Source: DATKFM01 sp046154965
GTDB taxonomy: Bacteria; Pseudomonadota; Alphaproteobacteria; Dongiales; Dongiaceae
Length of the DNA stretch: 23,690 nucleotides
Direction: 5' to 3'
Assembly: GCA_046154965.1 (NCBI GenBank)
Contig: JBJXDY010000057.1
Span: forward strand, 1-23,690
In this document: positions 14,899 to 22,628 of the stretch, in pieces
How positions within the stretch are numbered: position 1 is the first letter of the stretch
Layout of the letters: each line of letters opens with the position of its first letter
Notes under the pieces: generated by a model
Seen by the model: only the letters and a program-made list of their open reading frames with translations
What the model was told of the DNA's origin: nothing
Databases searched by the model: none
Made by a program: the position numbers and the translations under genes

Positions 14899-14919
14899 CG
14901 ACGATCAGGAGAACCTCCC

Positions 14920-15234
14920 ATGCTCATGACCACCACCCCCACCCTCGAAGGCAAGCGCATCCGCGAGTATCACGGTGTCGTCAGCGGCGACGCGATCATC
15001 GGCGTGAACATCTTCCGCGATCTCTTCGCGCGGGTGCGCGACATCATCGGCGGCCGCGCGGCCGGCTATGAGCAGGCGCTGCAGGAGGCCAAGGCCGCGG
15101 CGCTGGCCGATATGGCCGATGCGGCACGGGAGAAGGGCGCCAATGCCGTCGTCGGCGTCGACCTGGATTACGAGACCGTCGGCGATTCCATGCTCATGGT
15201 CGCCGCCAGCGGCACCGCCGTCACGATCGAGTAG
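14920..15234 (+). CDS. YbjQ-like heavy-metal-binding domain protein (UPF0145)
   Basis: A 104-residue protein of the YbjQ/UPF0145 family. Family features are TLEGKRIREYHGVVSGDAII at 8-27, GVNIFRDLFARVRDIIGGRA, GYEQALQEAKAAALADMADA and GANAVVGVDLDYETVG. The family forms small pentameric beta-alpha proteins and is annotated as possibly heavy-metal binding without firm biochemical proof. It is cytosolic. AGGAGA at 14907-14912 lies 7-8 bases before the ATG at 14920, a strong ribosome site. The gene is 21 bases after the serine hydrolase gene and probably shares its transcript, but a functional link is not obvious. Confidence 0.93.
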   Translation: MLMTTTPTLEGKRIREYHGVVSGDAIIGVNIFRDLFARVRDIIGGRAAGYEQALQEAKAAALADMADAAREKGANAVVGVDLDYETVGDSMLMVAASGTAVTIE

Positions 15235-15399
15235 GACTCTCCGCCGCCATTCCGGTGAGTTCCGTCGCATCCCCCGGGGGTGCGGCCGCCGCCGGGCGCT
15301 TGTTCCGTTGCCTTGACTGCCGTCCGCAAGGCGGAGAAGGCGTTCCCGAGATTCGCAGCATCATCGACGAGACCCGTTGGCGCCGCCGTTCGGCCCGTA

Positions 15400-15520
15400 T
15401 CAGCTTGCCGTCGGCCGTCGCCGCCAGCGCCGCCGCGATGCCCGCGATCATGTCCGGCATCCGCACCAGCCGCGCGACATCGTCATCGCTGAGGATCTCG
15501 GGCGGCAATGAGATGATCCT
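15400..15520 (-). pseudogene. Possible remnant of an ornithine cyclodeaminase/mu-crystallin family gene
   Basis: On the minus strand a segment reads PPEILSDDDVARLVRMPDMI followed by AGIAAALAATADGK. This fits the N-terminus of ornithine cyclodeaminase-like proteins: a start I-L-S-x-x-D-V, then [ML]-x-x-x-I and A-x-x-A-L, then G-[RK]. The open frame goes on to 15221, but the sequence after about residue 45 no longer resembles the family and the remaining 280 residues are absent. No ATG fits (only TTG at 15508). I read it as a decayed fragment; a chance match is possible because only about 40 residues support it. Confidence 0.4.
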
Positions 15521-15540
15521 TCTGCGTGTCAGGCAAACTC

Positions 15541-15627
15541 AGAGGACCCAGGGCTGCAGCGCGCTCCGGCTCAAGGCATGTCGGCGCCGCACCCTGAAAC
15601 TCTGGGTTCCCGCTTTCGCGGGAATGA
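15541..15627. repeat. Dispersed hairpin repeat with GAAA tetraloop (copy 1)
   Basis: The core TTCCCGC (15607-15613), TTTC, GCGGGAA (15618-15624) folds into a 7-bp stem. On the minus strand the loop is GAAA. About 65 bases to the left, GGACCCAGGGCTGCAGCGCGC begins near 15543. The same two parts recur at 22568-22610, joined differently, so both are pieces of one dispersed element. Confidence 0.65.
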
Positions 15628-15730
15628 CAAGAGAGGGTGGATCGGAGTGCCGTAAACGAGTTGGCTTAGCTAGCATGGGAGCGCTTTGCGGCCAACTCCG
15701 CGGCTTCGCGCCTCCGCGTGAACCAACTTC

Positions 15731-18700
15731 CTACCTCTCCAGCAGACTCCGCAGCTCCCGGCTCGCCACCGTGAGCATGGCCAGATCCACCGTGCCCGAT
15801 TGCTTCAGCTCGCCCAACAGCCCCTCCAGCCGCGACGTCACTGCCGCGCGGCCGTCGAGCCAGTCGCCCACCAGTTCCGGCCCCTCGATCTTGCCGTTAG
15901 CCTTGCGCGCCCCCAGCATGCGGGTGGCCAGGTCGCGCTGCTGCGCATACAGATCCTCCACCACGGCCGAGACCGCCTGGCGCTGCCAGTGGGTCTCCGC
16001 CGTCAGCGCCGCCGCAGATTGCCGCAGCCACTCCAGCCCCAGCCGGTCGCCGGCCGCGAAGTAGGTGCGGCCCACCGCCTCCACCGGGAGGTTGGCGCCG
16101 CGGGCGATGCGCACCACGTCCAGGCATGGCGCCAGATAGCGCAGCGTCGCCACCAGTTCCGACAGGTCGGCCGGCGCGCCTTGCGCGGCGAAGGCCTTCG
16201 CGCGCGCGTCGATCACCTCCCGGTCATGGGGCGACACGATATTCTTGCCCCCCAGCAGCGCCTTGATACCCGGACCGTACGCCGCGAGGTTCGCGGCGAT
16301 ATCCAGGGGGTGTTCGCCGTTGCGCAGAAACCAGGAGGTGCCGGATTCCGCCAGCTTCGTGGTCTCGATCAGCATCTCCGTCTGCAAGGCCGCCGGCACC
16401 TTGGTATCCAGCGCCTCGATGCGGCCCCAGATGTCCCTGAGCTCGAACGCGCCGCGGGTCATCGCATAGGCGCGGGCGATGGCCGCCGCCGGCATGCCCG
16501 TATTCTCCTTCAGCATGGCGACGAAGGTGGGACCGGCGCGGTTCACCAGGCTGTTGGTGACCACATTGGCGATGATCTCGCGCCGCAGCCGGTGCTTGGC
16601 AAGTTCGGCCTTGAAGCTCGCCTGCAGGGGATTCGGGAAATAGCGCATGAGATCCTCGACGAGCTGCGGATCGTCGGGCAGGTCCGACGGCAGCAGCTCT
16701 TCGTCCAGGGTGGTCTTGGCATAGGCCAGCAGCACGGCCAGCTCCGGCCGCGTCAGCCCCAGGCCGGCCGCCTCGCGCCGCGCGATCTCCGCGTTCGACG
16801 GCAGGAACTCGACGCCGCGGTTCAGCTTGCCCGCCCGCTCCAGCGCCCGCATGAAGCGGCCATGCTGGTTGAGCAGCGCCGGCGCCTGGGCCTGGGCCAC
16901 CGACAGCGCCTCGGTCTGCAGGTAGTTGTCCCGCAGCACCAGCGTGCCCACCTCGCCGGTCATCTCCGCCAAGAGCTTGTCCCGCTGCTTCAGCGTCATG
17001 TCGCCGGCCGAGACCATCTCGTTCAGCAGGATCTTGATATTGACCTCGTGATCCGAGGTATCCACGCCGGCGGAATTGTCGATGGCGTCGGTGTTGATGC
17101 GTCCGCCCTTGAGCGCGTATTCCACGCGGCCCTTCTGGGTGAAGCCCAGATTGGCGCCCTCGCCCACCACCTTGCAGCGGAGATCGGCGCCGTTGATGCG
17201 CAGCGCGTCGTTGGCCCGGTCGCCGGCGTCGCCATGGGTCTCGTCGGCTGCCTTCACGAAGGTGCCGATGCCCCCCAGCCACAGCAGGTCCACCTCAGCC
17301 TTCAGCAGGCGCTGGATCAGCTCGGCCGGCGTCATCGTGTCCTCGGCGATGGCGAAGCGCGCCTTTACCTGGGGCGACAGCTTGATCGCCTTGGCGCTGC
17401 GCTCGAAGATGCCGCCGCCGCCGGAGATCAGCTTGGCGTCATAGTCGGCCCAGCTTGAGCGCGGCAGATCGAACAGCCGCTTGCGCTCCTGCCAGCTCAC
17501 CGCCGGATCGGGATCGGGATCGAGGAAGATGTGCAGGTGGTTGAACGCCGCCACCAGCTTGGTGTGCTTGGACAGCAGCATGCCGTTGCCGAACACGTCG
17601 CCGGCCATGTCGCCGACGCCGACGCAGATGAAATCCTGGTTCTGGATATCGGTGCCGAGCTCGCGGAAATGCCGCTTCACCGCTTCCCAGGCGCCGCGGG
17701 CGGTGATGCCCATGCCCTTATGGTCGTAGCCGGCCGAACCGCCGGACGCGAAGGCATCGCCAAGCCAGAAGCCATACTCCAGCGATACGCCGTTGGCGAT
17801 GTCCGAGAATGTCGCCGTGCCCTTGTCGGCGGCGACCACCAGATAGGGATCGTCGCCGTCGCGCCTGATGACATCAACAGGCGGCTTCACCGCGCCGCCA
17901 GAGAGATTATCGGTGATATCCAGCAGGCCGCGCATCAGCGTCTTGTAGGATTCCACCACCTCGGCCATCAGCGCTTCCCGGCCGCCGGTCGCCGGCGGGC
18001 GCTTCACCACGAAGCCGCCTTTCGATCCCGTGGGCACGATCACCGCGTTCTTCACCATCTGCGCCTTCATCAGGCCCAGGATTTCCGTGCGGAAATCCTC
18101 GCGCCGGTCGGACCAGCGGATGCCGCCGCGGGCCACCTTGCCGCCGCGCAGATGGATCGCCTCCACCCGCGGGCTGTAGACGAAGATCTCCACCAGCGGC
18201 CGCGGCAGCGGCAAGTCTGTCACCGCGCGGGAATCCAGCTTGAAGGAGATGTAGGATTTCGGCCCCTTGTCCGCCGCCTTCTGATAGAAGTTGGTGCGCA
18301 GCGTCGATTGGATGGCGTTGAGATAGCGCCTGATGATGCGGTCCTCATCCAGATTCGTGACCCGTTCCAGCGCCGCCTCGATCTCAGCGGCGATCTGCTG
18401 CGCCCGCTGTTCGGCCGTCTCGCGCCCCGCGGGATCGAACATGCCGTGGAACAGCTTGCTCAAGAGCACGGCGATGTCGCCGTTCTTGCTCAGGGTCTCT
18501 TCCATGTAATCCTGGCTGAAGGGCACGCCGGCCTGCCGCAGATACTTGCAGTAAGCGCGCAGCATGGCGACCGAGCGCCAGTCCAATCCCGCGCCCAGCA
18601 CCAGGCGATTGAACCCGTCATCCTCCATCTCGCCGCGCCAGATGCGCGCCAGGGAATCCTGGAACACCCGGCGCACCGAGCTGAGTTCGCACTCGCGCCC

Positions 18701-20563
18701 ATCGGCGGTTGCGGCGCTGAAATCATGGATCCAGACCGATTTCTCGCTGTCCCGCGGCTTCGCATGGTAGGGCTCTTCGGCCAGCACCTTGAGGCCCATG
18801 TTCTCGAGGATCGGCAGGATGTCCGAGAGCGGAATCTGGGTGCCGGTGTTGTAAAGCTTCAGCCGCAGCTCCGACGGCTTCGCCTCGATCGGCCGGTAGA
18901 GATTCATGGCCATGCCGCCGCTCTGCAGCGATTCCTGCACATGCTCGATATCGAGAATCGCCAGCGTCGGCATGAAGCGCTCGCGATAGCCGGCGGGAAA
19001 GGCGTCGCCATATCTGCGCATCAGCGTCAGGCCGTTCTCCTCGCCCCGCGCCTCGATCAGCGCATCCTGAAGCTGGTCGGCCCAGGAGCGGCCGGCCTCG
19101 ACGATCTGCCGCTCCACCTCGTCGGGATCCACATCGGGAATCGTGCCGGGCACGGTGGCGGTGATGATATGCAGCCGCACCAGCGGCGCGTCGGTCATAT
19201 GGGTATAGATGGATGAGAAGCGCCCCTTGTAGGCGCGGGCCAGGATCTCCTGAATACGCAGGCGGAAATCGGTGTTGAAGCGGTCCCGCGGCACATAGAC
19301 CAGGCAGGAGACGAAGCGTTCGAACGGATCCCGGCGGGCGAACAGCGCGATGCGCTGCCGCTCCTGCAGTTGCAGGATGCCCAGGCTGAAGCTGTAGAGC
19401 TCCTCCTCGCTGACCTGGAACAGCTCGTCGCGGGGATAGGTCTCCAGGATATGCTGCAGCGCCTTGCCGTCATGGCTGGCCGAGGCGAAGCCGGCGCGCT
19501 TTTGCACATCCGCCACCTTGCGCCGCAGCAGCGGGATATCCTTCGGGCTCTGGCTGTACGCGGCCGATGTAAACAGGCCGATGAAGAAACGTTCGCCGAT
19601 CACCTCGCCATTGGCGTCGAACTTCTTCAGGCCGATGGTGTCCATATGCACCGTGCGATGCACGGTGGCGCGGCGGTTGGCCTTGGTGATCATCAGCGGC
19701 CGCGGCTGGCGCAGGAAATAGCGCACCTCCGGCGGCAGCTTCTCGAAATTGCGCAGCCCATCGAAGATCGACACCGCATCGTCCCGCAGCACGCCCAGGC
19801 CGCTGCCCGCGGTGATGCTCAGGGTCGCGTCCTCGCCCAGGCCGCTGAAATCATATTCGCGGTAGCCGAGGAAGGTGTAGTGGTCGTCGTCGATCCATTT
19901 CAGGAACTCGTGGGCTTCCGCCACCTCTTCCGGCGGCAGGCCCTTGGGCGTCGAGGCCAGGCTGGCGATCGCCGCCGCCGCCTTGGTCTTCATCTGCTGC
20001 CAATCCTCGACCGCGGCGCGCACATCCGCCAGCACCGCCGACACTTCGCTGCCGATCTCCTTCAGCCGGTCCGCCGAGCTCTGTTCGTTGATGCGGATCT
20101 GCATGAAGGACTCGGTGAACTCCGTGCCCTCGGCGCTGCGGTTGCCGGCCATGTCGCGCTTCACCTGGAGTATTGGATGGATCACCAGATGCACCGTCAG
20201 GTCGCGGCGGTGCAGCGCGGCCGTCAGCGAATCCACCAGGAAGGGCATGTCGTCGTTCACCATCTCGATGATGGTGTGATGGCTGACCCAGCCATGCTCG
20301 TCGGGCCGCGGGTTATAGACCCGCACCTTGGCCGCGCCCGGCTTGCGCTGGCCGCCGAAGCTCCAGAGGCTGAGGGCGGCGGCATAGAGATTCTCGGCGC
20401 TGTCGCCCGCCAGATCGTCGGGCGCCACATTGGCGTAGAGGACACGGACGAACTCGGCCACCTCGGGCGCGCGGGCGTCGCCCAGGCGCGCCTTGGCCAG
20501 CGCCGCGGCGCGGGCGATCAGGTCGGTCTTCTGCTGTTCCGCTTTTGAAGCCAGGGTAGCCAT
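15731..20563 (-). CDS. NAD-specific glutamate dehydrogenase, large (180-kDa) type
   Basis: A 1610-residue cytosolic enzyme that deaminates L-glutamate to 2-oxoglutarate and ammonia with NAD+. Length matches the giant bacterial NAD-GDH class (about 1600), known in Streptomyces, Pseudomonas and Caulobacter. The N-terminal 700 residues are the regulatory region with ACT-like domains (HGWVSHHTIIEMVNDDMPFL; then DDHYTFLGYREYDF; then YVPRDRFNTDFR). The catalytic domain starts near 800 with KVARGGIRWSDRREDFRTE, the substrate-binding segment KAQMVKNAVIVPTGSKGGF with Lys848, and the nucleotide-binding stretch VGDMAGDVFGNGMLLSKH near 985-1000. GEGANLGFTQKGRVEYALKG and the helical C-terminal region follow. 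The ATG at 20563 has AGAGGA about 8 bases upstream. It has a 226-bp leader and is probably its own transcription unit. Symbols differ between species, so none is given. Confidence 0.96.
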   Translation of the reverse strand: MATLASKAEQQKTDLIARAAALAKARLGDARAPEVAEFVRVLYANVAPDDLAGDSAENLYAAALSLWSFGGQRKPGAAKVRVYNPRPDEHGWVSHHTIIEMVNDDMPFLVDSLTAALHRRDLTVHLVIHPILQVKRDMAGNRSAEGTEFTESFMQIRINEQSSADRLKEIGSEVSAVLADVRAAVEDWQQMKTKAAAAIASLASTPKGLPPEEVAEAHEFLKWIDDDHYTFLGYREYDFSGLGEDATLSITAGSGLGVLRDDAVSIFDGLRNFEKLPPEVRYFLRQPRPLMITKANRRATVHRTVHMDTIGLKKFDANGEVIGERFFIGLFTSAAYSQSPKDIPLLRRKVADVQKRAGFASASHDGKALQHILETYPRDELFQVSEEELYSFSLGILQLQERQRIALFARRDPFERFVSCLVYVPRDRFNTDFRLRIQEILARAYKGRFSSIYTHMTDAPLVRLHIITATVPGTIPDVDPDEVERQIVEAGRSWADQLQDALIEARGEENGLTLMRRYGDAFPAGYRERFMPTLAILDIEHVQESLQSGGMAMNLYRPIEAKPSELRLKLYNTGTQIPLSDILPILENMGLKVLAEEPYHAKPRDSEKSVWIHDFSAATADGRECELSSVRRVFQDSLARIWRGEMEDDGFNRLVLGAGLDWRSVAMLRAYCKYLRQAGVPFSQDYMEETLSKNGDIAVLLSKLFHGMFDPAGRETAEQRAQQIAAEIEAALERVTNLDEDRIIRRYLNAIQSTLRTNFYQKAADKGPKSYISFKLDSRAVTDLPLPRPLVEIFVYSPRVEAIHLRGGKVARGGIRWSDRREDFRTEILGLMKAQMVKNAVIVPTGSKGGFVVKRPPATGGREALMAEVVESYKTLMRGLLDITDNLSGGAVKPPVDVIRRDGDDPYLVVAADKGTATFSDIANGVSLEYGFWLGDAFASGGSAGYDHKGMGITARGAWEAVKRHFRELGTDIQNQDFICVGVGDMAGDVFGNGMLLSKHTKLVAAFNHLHIFLDPDPDPAVSWQERKRLFDLPRSSWADYDAKLISGGGGIFERSAKAIKLSPQVKARFAIAEDTMTPAELIQRLLKAEVDLLWLGGIGTFVKAADETHGDAGDRANDALRINGADLRCKVVGEGANLGFTQKGRVEYALKGGRINTDAIDNSAGVDTSDHEVNIKILLNEMVSAGDMTLKQRDKLLAEMTGEVGTLVLRDNYLQTEALSVAQAQAPALLNQHGRFMRALERAGKLNRGVEFLPSNAEIARREAAGLGLTRPELAVLLAYAKTTLDEELLPSDLPDDPQLVEDLMRYFPNPLQASFKAELAKHRLRREIIANVVTNSLVNRAGPTFVAMLKENTGMPAAAIARAYAMTRGAFELRDIWGRIEALDTKVPAALQTEMLIETTKLAESGTSWFLRNGEHPLDIAANLAAYGPGIKALLGGKNIVSPHDREVIDARAKAFAAQGAPADLSELVATLRYLAPCLDVVRIARGANLPVEAVGRTYFAAGDRLGLEWLRQSAAALTAETHWQRQAVSAVVEDLYAQQRDLATRMLGARKANGKIEGPELVGDWLDGRAAVTSRLEGLLGELKQSGTVDLAMLTVASRELRSLLER

Positions 20564-20789
20564 CGGAAACGTCCTCTATCTGTCGCCGCGGCCGGGCGTC
20601 TTGGACAATGCGCCCCGGCCGCCGCGGCCGGTTGAATATTTTCCCCGCCCAAAGGGATTTGACACCGGGGACGGGGTTTCGGCGGTGCGACCCCCCGAAG
20701 ATACGGCGAAAACCCGCCGCCGCCCAATGCCCCGGCTCTATGGGGTTCGATCGGCGGGCGGGTCACCCGCATCCTGAAGGCTAAGCCAC

Positions 20790-21563
20790 TCAGGTTTCAA
20801 GATAATGTCGGTTTGCGCCGGACTTGTCGGCGGCCGCGCGAACGCTTTCAGCCGCCATCATATGGCCGCCACCTTTGATCGCGTCATAGGCGCGGGACCG
20901 GAACTGGCGAAACACCAGGATCGCCGCCATCCAGGCGGTCATGGCGATGAAGGCCAGGGGGTGGGCCAGCCACGCCAGGGCGGCCAGCGCGAAGTAATAG
21001 GCGCGCAAGCCGCCATTGAAGGTCGTGACCCCCAGGGACAGCACCGCCGCCGCGTGGTCGGCCAGGCGCAGGCGCACATCCTCCGGCGCCGATGTGGCCG
21101 GCGAGGCGCCGATCATGGCGCTGCAGTAATTGTACTGCCGGATCGCCCAGGTGAATTTGAAGAAGGCGAAGACGAAGATGGCCGTGAGCAGCATGAGCTT
21201 CAGTTCGAACACCGGCCGCGGCGTTTCCACGATCATATCCAGCCCCATGAAGGTCTCATAGGCGCTGCCCACGGTCGCCAGCACGCCCACCAAGGCGGCG
21301 ATCAGCAGCATGGTGGCGGAGGCGAAGAACGACACGCTCTGGATCAGCTGCCCCAGCAGGATCGCGTCGCCCACCCGGTCGTCGCGGGCGAACATCTGCC
21401 GCATCCAGGATTCGCGGATCAGCTGCATCTGGGAATTGAGGCCGCCGGTCCGTGCCAGGATCCGGTCGATGACCAGGTTGTAGCCGCCCCAGGCCAGCGC
21501 GAACCAGATCAGCGCCGCCGCATCCAGCGGCGACATCGAGAACGGCAGATCGCTCGCGCCCAT
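20790..21563 (-). CDS. DUF599 membrane protein
   Basis: A 257-residue inner-membrane protein of the DUF599 family, function unknown. Hydrophobic segments lie at about 13-33, 75-98, 118-140 and 192-225 (the last perhaps two helices). Family landmarks are the segment before the second helix, RESWMRQMFARDDRVGDAIL at 48-67, and FKFTWAIRQYNYCSAMIGA at about 135-153. Its ATG at 21563 has GGGGAG about 10 bases upstream. It lies 163 bases after the enoyl-CoA hydratase stop and 226 bases before the glutamate dehydrogenase start, all leftward, so a shared transcript is possible but not shown. Confidence 0.85.
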   Translation of the reverse strand: MGASDLPFSMSPLDAAALIWFALAWGGYNLVIDRILARTGGLNSQMQLIRESWMRQMFARDDRVGDAILLGQLIQSVSFFASATMLLIAALVGVLATVGSAYETFMGLDMIVETPRPVFELKLMLLTAIFVFAFFKFTWAIRQYNYCSAMIGASPATSAPEDVRLRLADHAAAVLSLGVTTFNGGLRAYYFALAALAWLAHPLAFIAMTAWMAAILVFRQFRSRAYDAIKGGGHMMAAESVRAAADKSGANRHYLET

Positions 21564-21726
21564 GGCGGAAAGACTCCCCGGTGTATGCCGCTGCGCCCGG
21601 AAGCGTGATAGCCGCTCCGGCTGCCGATCTCAAGCGCCGGCGGCCCCAGCCGCTTATGGCCCCGGTTACTCAGGTCAATGCGCCTGCGTATCACGTCCTT
21701 CAGCGAGCCGCCGCCGGCGTGATGCC

Positions 21727-22488
21727 CTATCGCTTGCGCTCGGTGAACATCTTTATCCGTTCCTTCGCCTCGTCGCGCTGGAAGGTCTGGATGGTGGTGC
21801 CTTCCTCCAGGTTCAGCGCGTTGTGCAGCGCCGAGGACAGTTCGCTGTTGATCAGGCGCTTCAGTCTGCCGACAGAAAAGCGCGATTTCTTCGCCGCCTG
21901 TTCCGCGACCTCGAGCGCCCGCGCCAGCATCTTCTCCCGCGGCACCACCCAGTTCACCAGCCCGAGCTCGCAGAGCCGGGCCGCGCTCTGCCGCTCGCCC
22001 AGCACCAGCAGCTCCATCGCCCGCTGATAGCCGACCGCCAGCGGCAGCAAGTGCGTCACGCCGCCGGTGACGAACTGGCCCCACTCCATCTCCGGAAAGA
22101 ACGCCACCAGATCGTCGGCCGCCACCGTCAGGTCGCAATTCAGCAGCCATTCGAAGCCGCCGCCCACGGCAAAGCCATGCACCGCGCCCACCACCAGCTT
22201 GTGGCTGAACATCAGGTCCTTGGTGATCTGCTGGATGCCCGTGATGTGGCGCTCGATGGCGTCGCTGGTCTCCGTCTGCAGATCGAATTCCTTGAGATCG
22301 TCGCCGGCGCAGAAGGCCCGCCCGGCGCCGGTGAACAGGATCACGCCGACGGACTCGTCGTGCTCCGCCTCCACCAGCGCCAGATGCAGATCCTGGAGCA
22401 GCGCGCCGCCGATGGCGTTCAGCCGCTCCGGCCGGTTCAGCGTGACGATGGCAATCGCGCCGCGGCGCTCGGCGGTAACGGTGCTCAT
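21727..22488 (-). CDS. Enoyl-CoA hydratase/isomerase family protein
   Basis: A 253-residue cytosolic crotonase-fold enzyme. The oxyanion-hole segments are GAGRAFCAGDDLKEF at 54-68 and HGFAVGGGFEW at 104-114. Glu113 and Glu133 (in FFPEMEWG) align with the two catalytic glutamates of classical enoyl-CoA hydratase (144 and 164 in the rat enzyme), so true hydratase activity is plausible. The ATG at 22488 follows AGGGAG by about 5 bases and gives the expected short leader MSTVTAERRGAIAIVTLNRP; the frame is open upstream to 22563 but that part is unlike the family. It follows the phenylacetate-CoA-ligase-like gene by 140 bases, containing a repeat, which suggests a small acyl-CoA catabolic unit. 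The specific substrate is unknown. Confidence 0.93.
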   Translation of the reverse strand: MSTVTAERRGAIAIVTLNRPERLNAIGGALLQDLHLALVEAEHDESVGVILFTGAGRAFCAGDDLKEFDLQTETSDAIERHITGIQQITKDLMFSHKLVVGAVHGFAVGGGFEWLLNCDLTVAADDLVAFFPEMEWGQFVTGGVTHLLPLAVGYQRAMELLVLGERQSAARLCELGLVNWVVPREKMLARALEVAEQAAKKSRFSVGRLKRLINSELSSALHNALNLEEGTTIQTFQRDEAKERIKMFTERKR

Positions 22489-22567
22489 GCATGGCTCCCT
22501 TCCACTAGGTACGCAAACCTCACATATCGCGGGCCATGGCGCCAGAGCAGCGAGCCCTGCCACCCCG

Positions 22568-22610
22568 GGGTCCCCGCGAAAGCAGGGACCCAGGAGTTGC
22601 AGCGCGCGAT
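22568..22610. repeat. Dispersed hairpin repeat with GAAA tetraloop (copy 2)
   Basis: GGGTCCC (22568-22574), then C-GC-GAAA-GC-A, then GGGACCC (22585-22591) forms a stem closed by a GAAA loop on the plus strand, with one C-A mismatch. It continues into AGGAGTTGCAGCGCGC, which resembles the GGACCCAGGGCTGCAGCGCGC part of the copy at 15541-15627. It lies between the ligase-like gene stop and the enoyl-CoA hydratase start. Confidence 0.65.
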
Positions 22611-22628
22611 GCTTCCGGATGCTGAAAT

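Larger units (their letters stand above)
15235..15730. other. 496-bp intergenic region with decayed and repetitive DNA
   Basis: Between the rightward ybjQ-like gene and the leftward glutamate dehydrogenase gene there is no intact gene. It holds a likely ornithine-cyclodeaminase-type remnant (about 15400-15520), a dispersed hairpin repeat (15541-15627) and a GC-rich repeat word at 15705-15718. The two flanking genes converge here. Confidence 0.6.

Noticed and set aside
17531..19216. A 561-codon plus-strand frame opposite the glutamate dehydrogenase gene
   Set aside because: It is antisense to a continuous 1610-residue enzyme with recognised motifs and shows no domain of its own.
20564..20789. 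Search for a small gene or regulatory RNA upstream of the glutamate dehydrogenase gene
   Set aside because: The 226-bp gap is GC-rich with only low-complexity short frames; nothing supports a gene or a structured leader.
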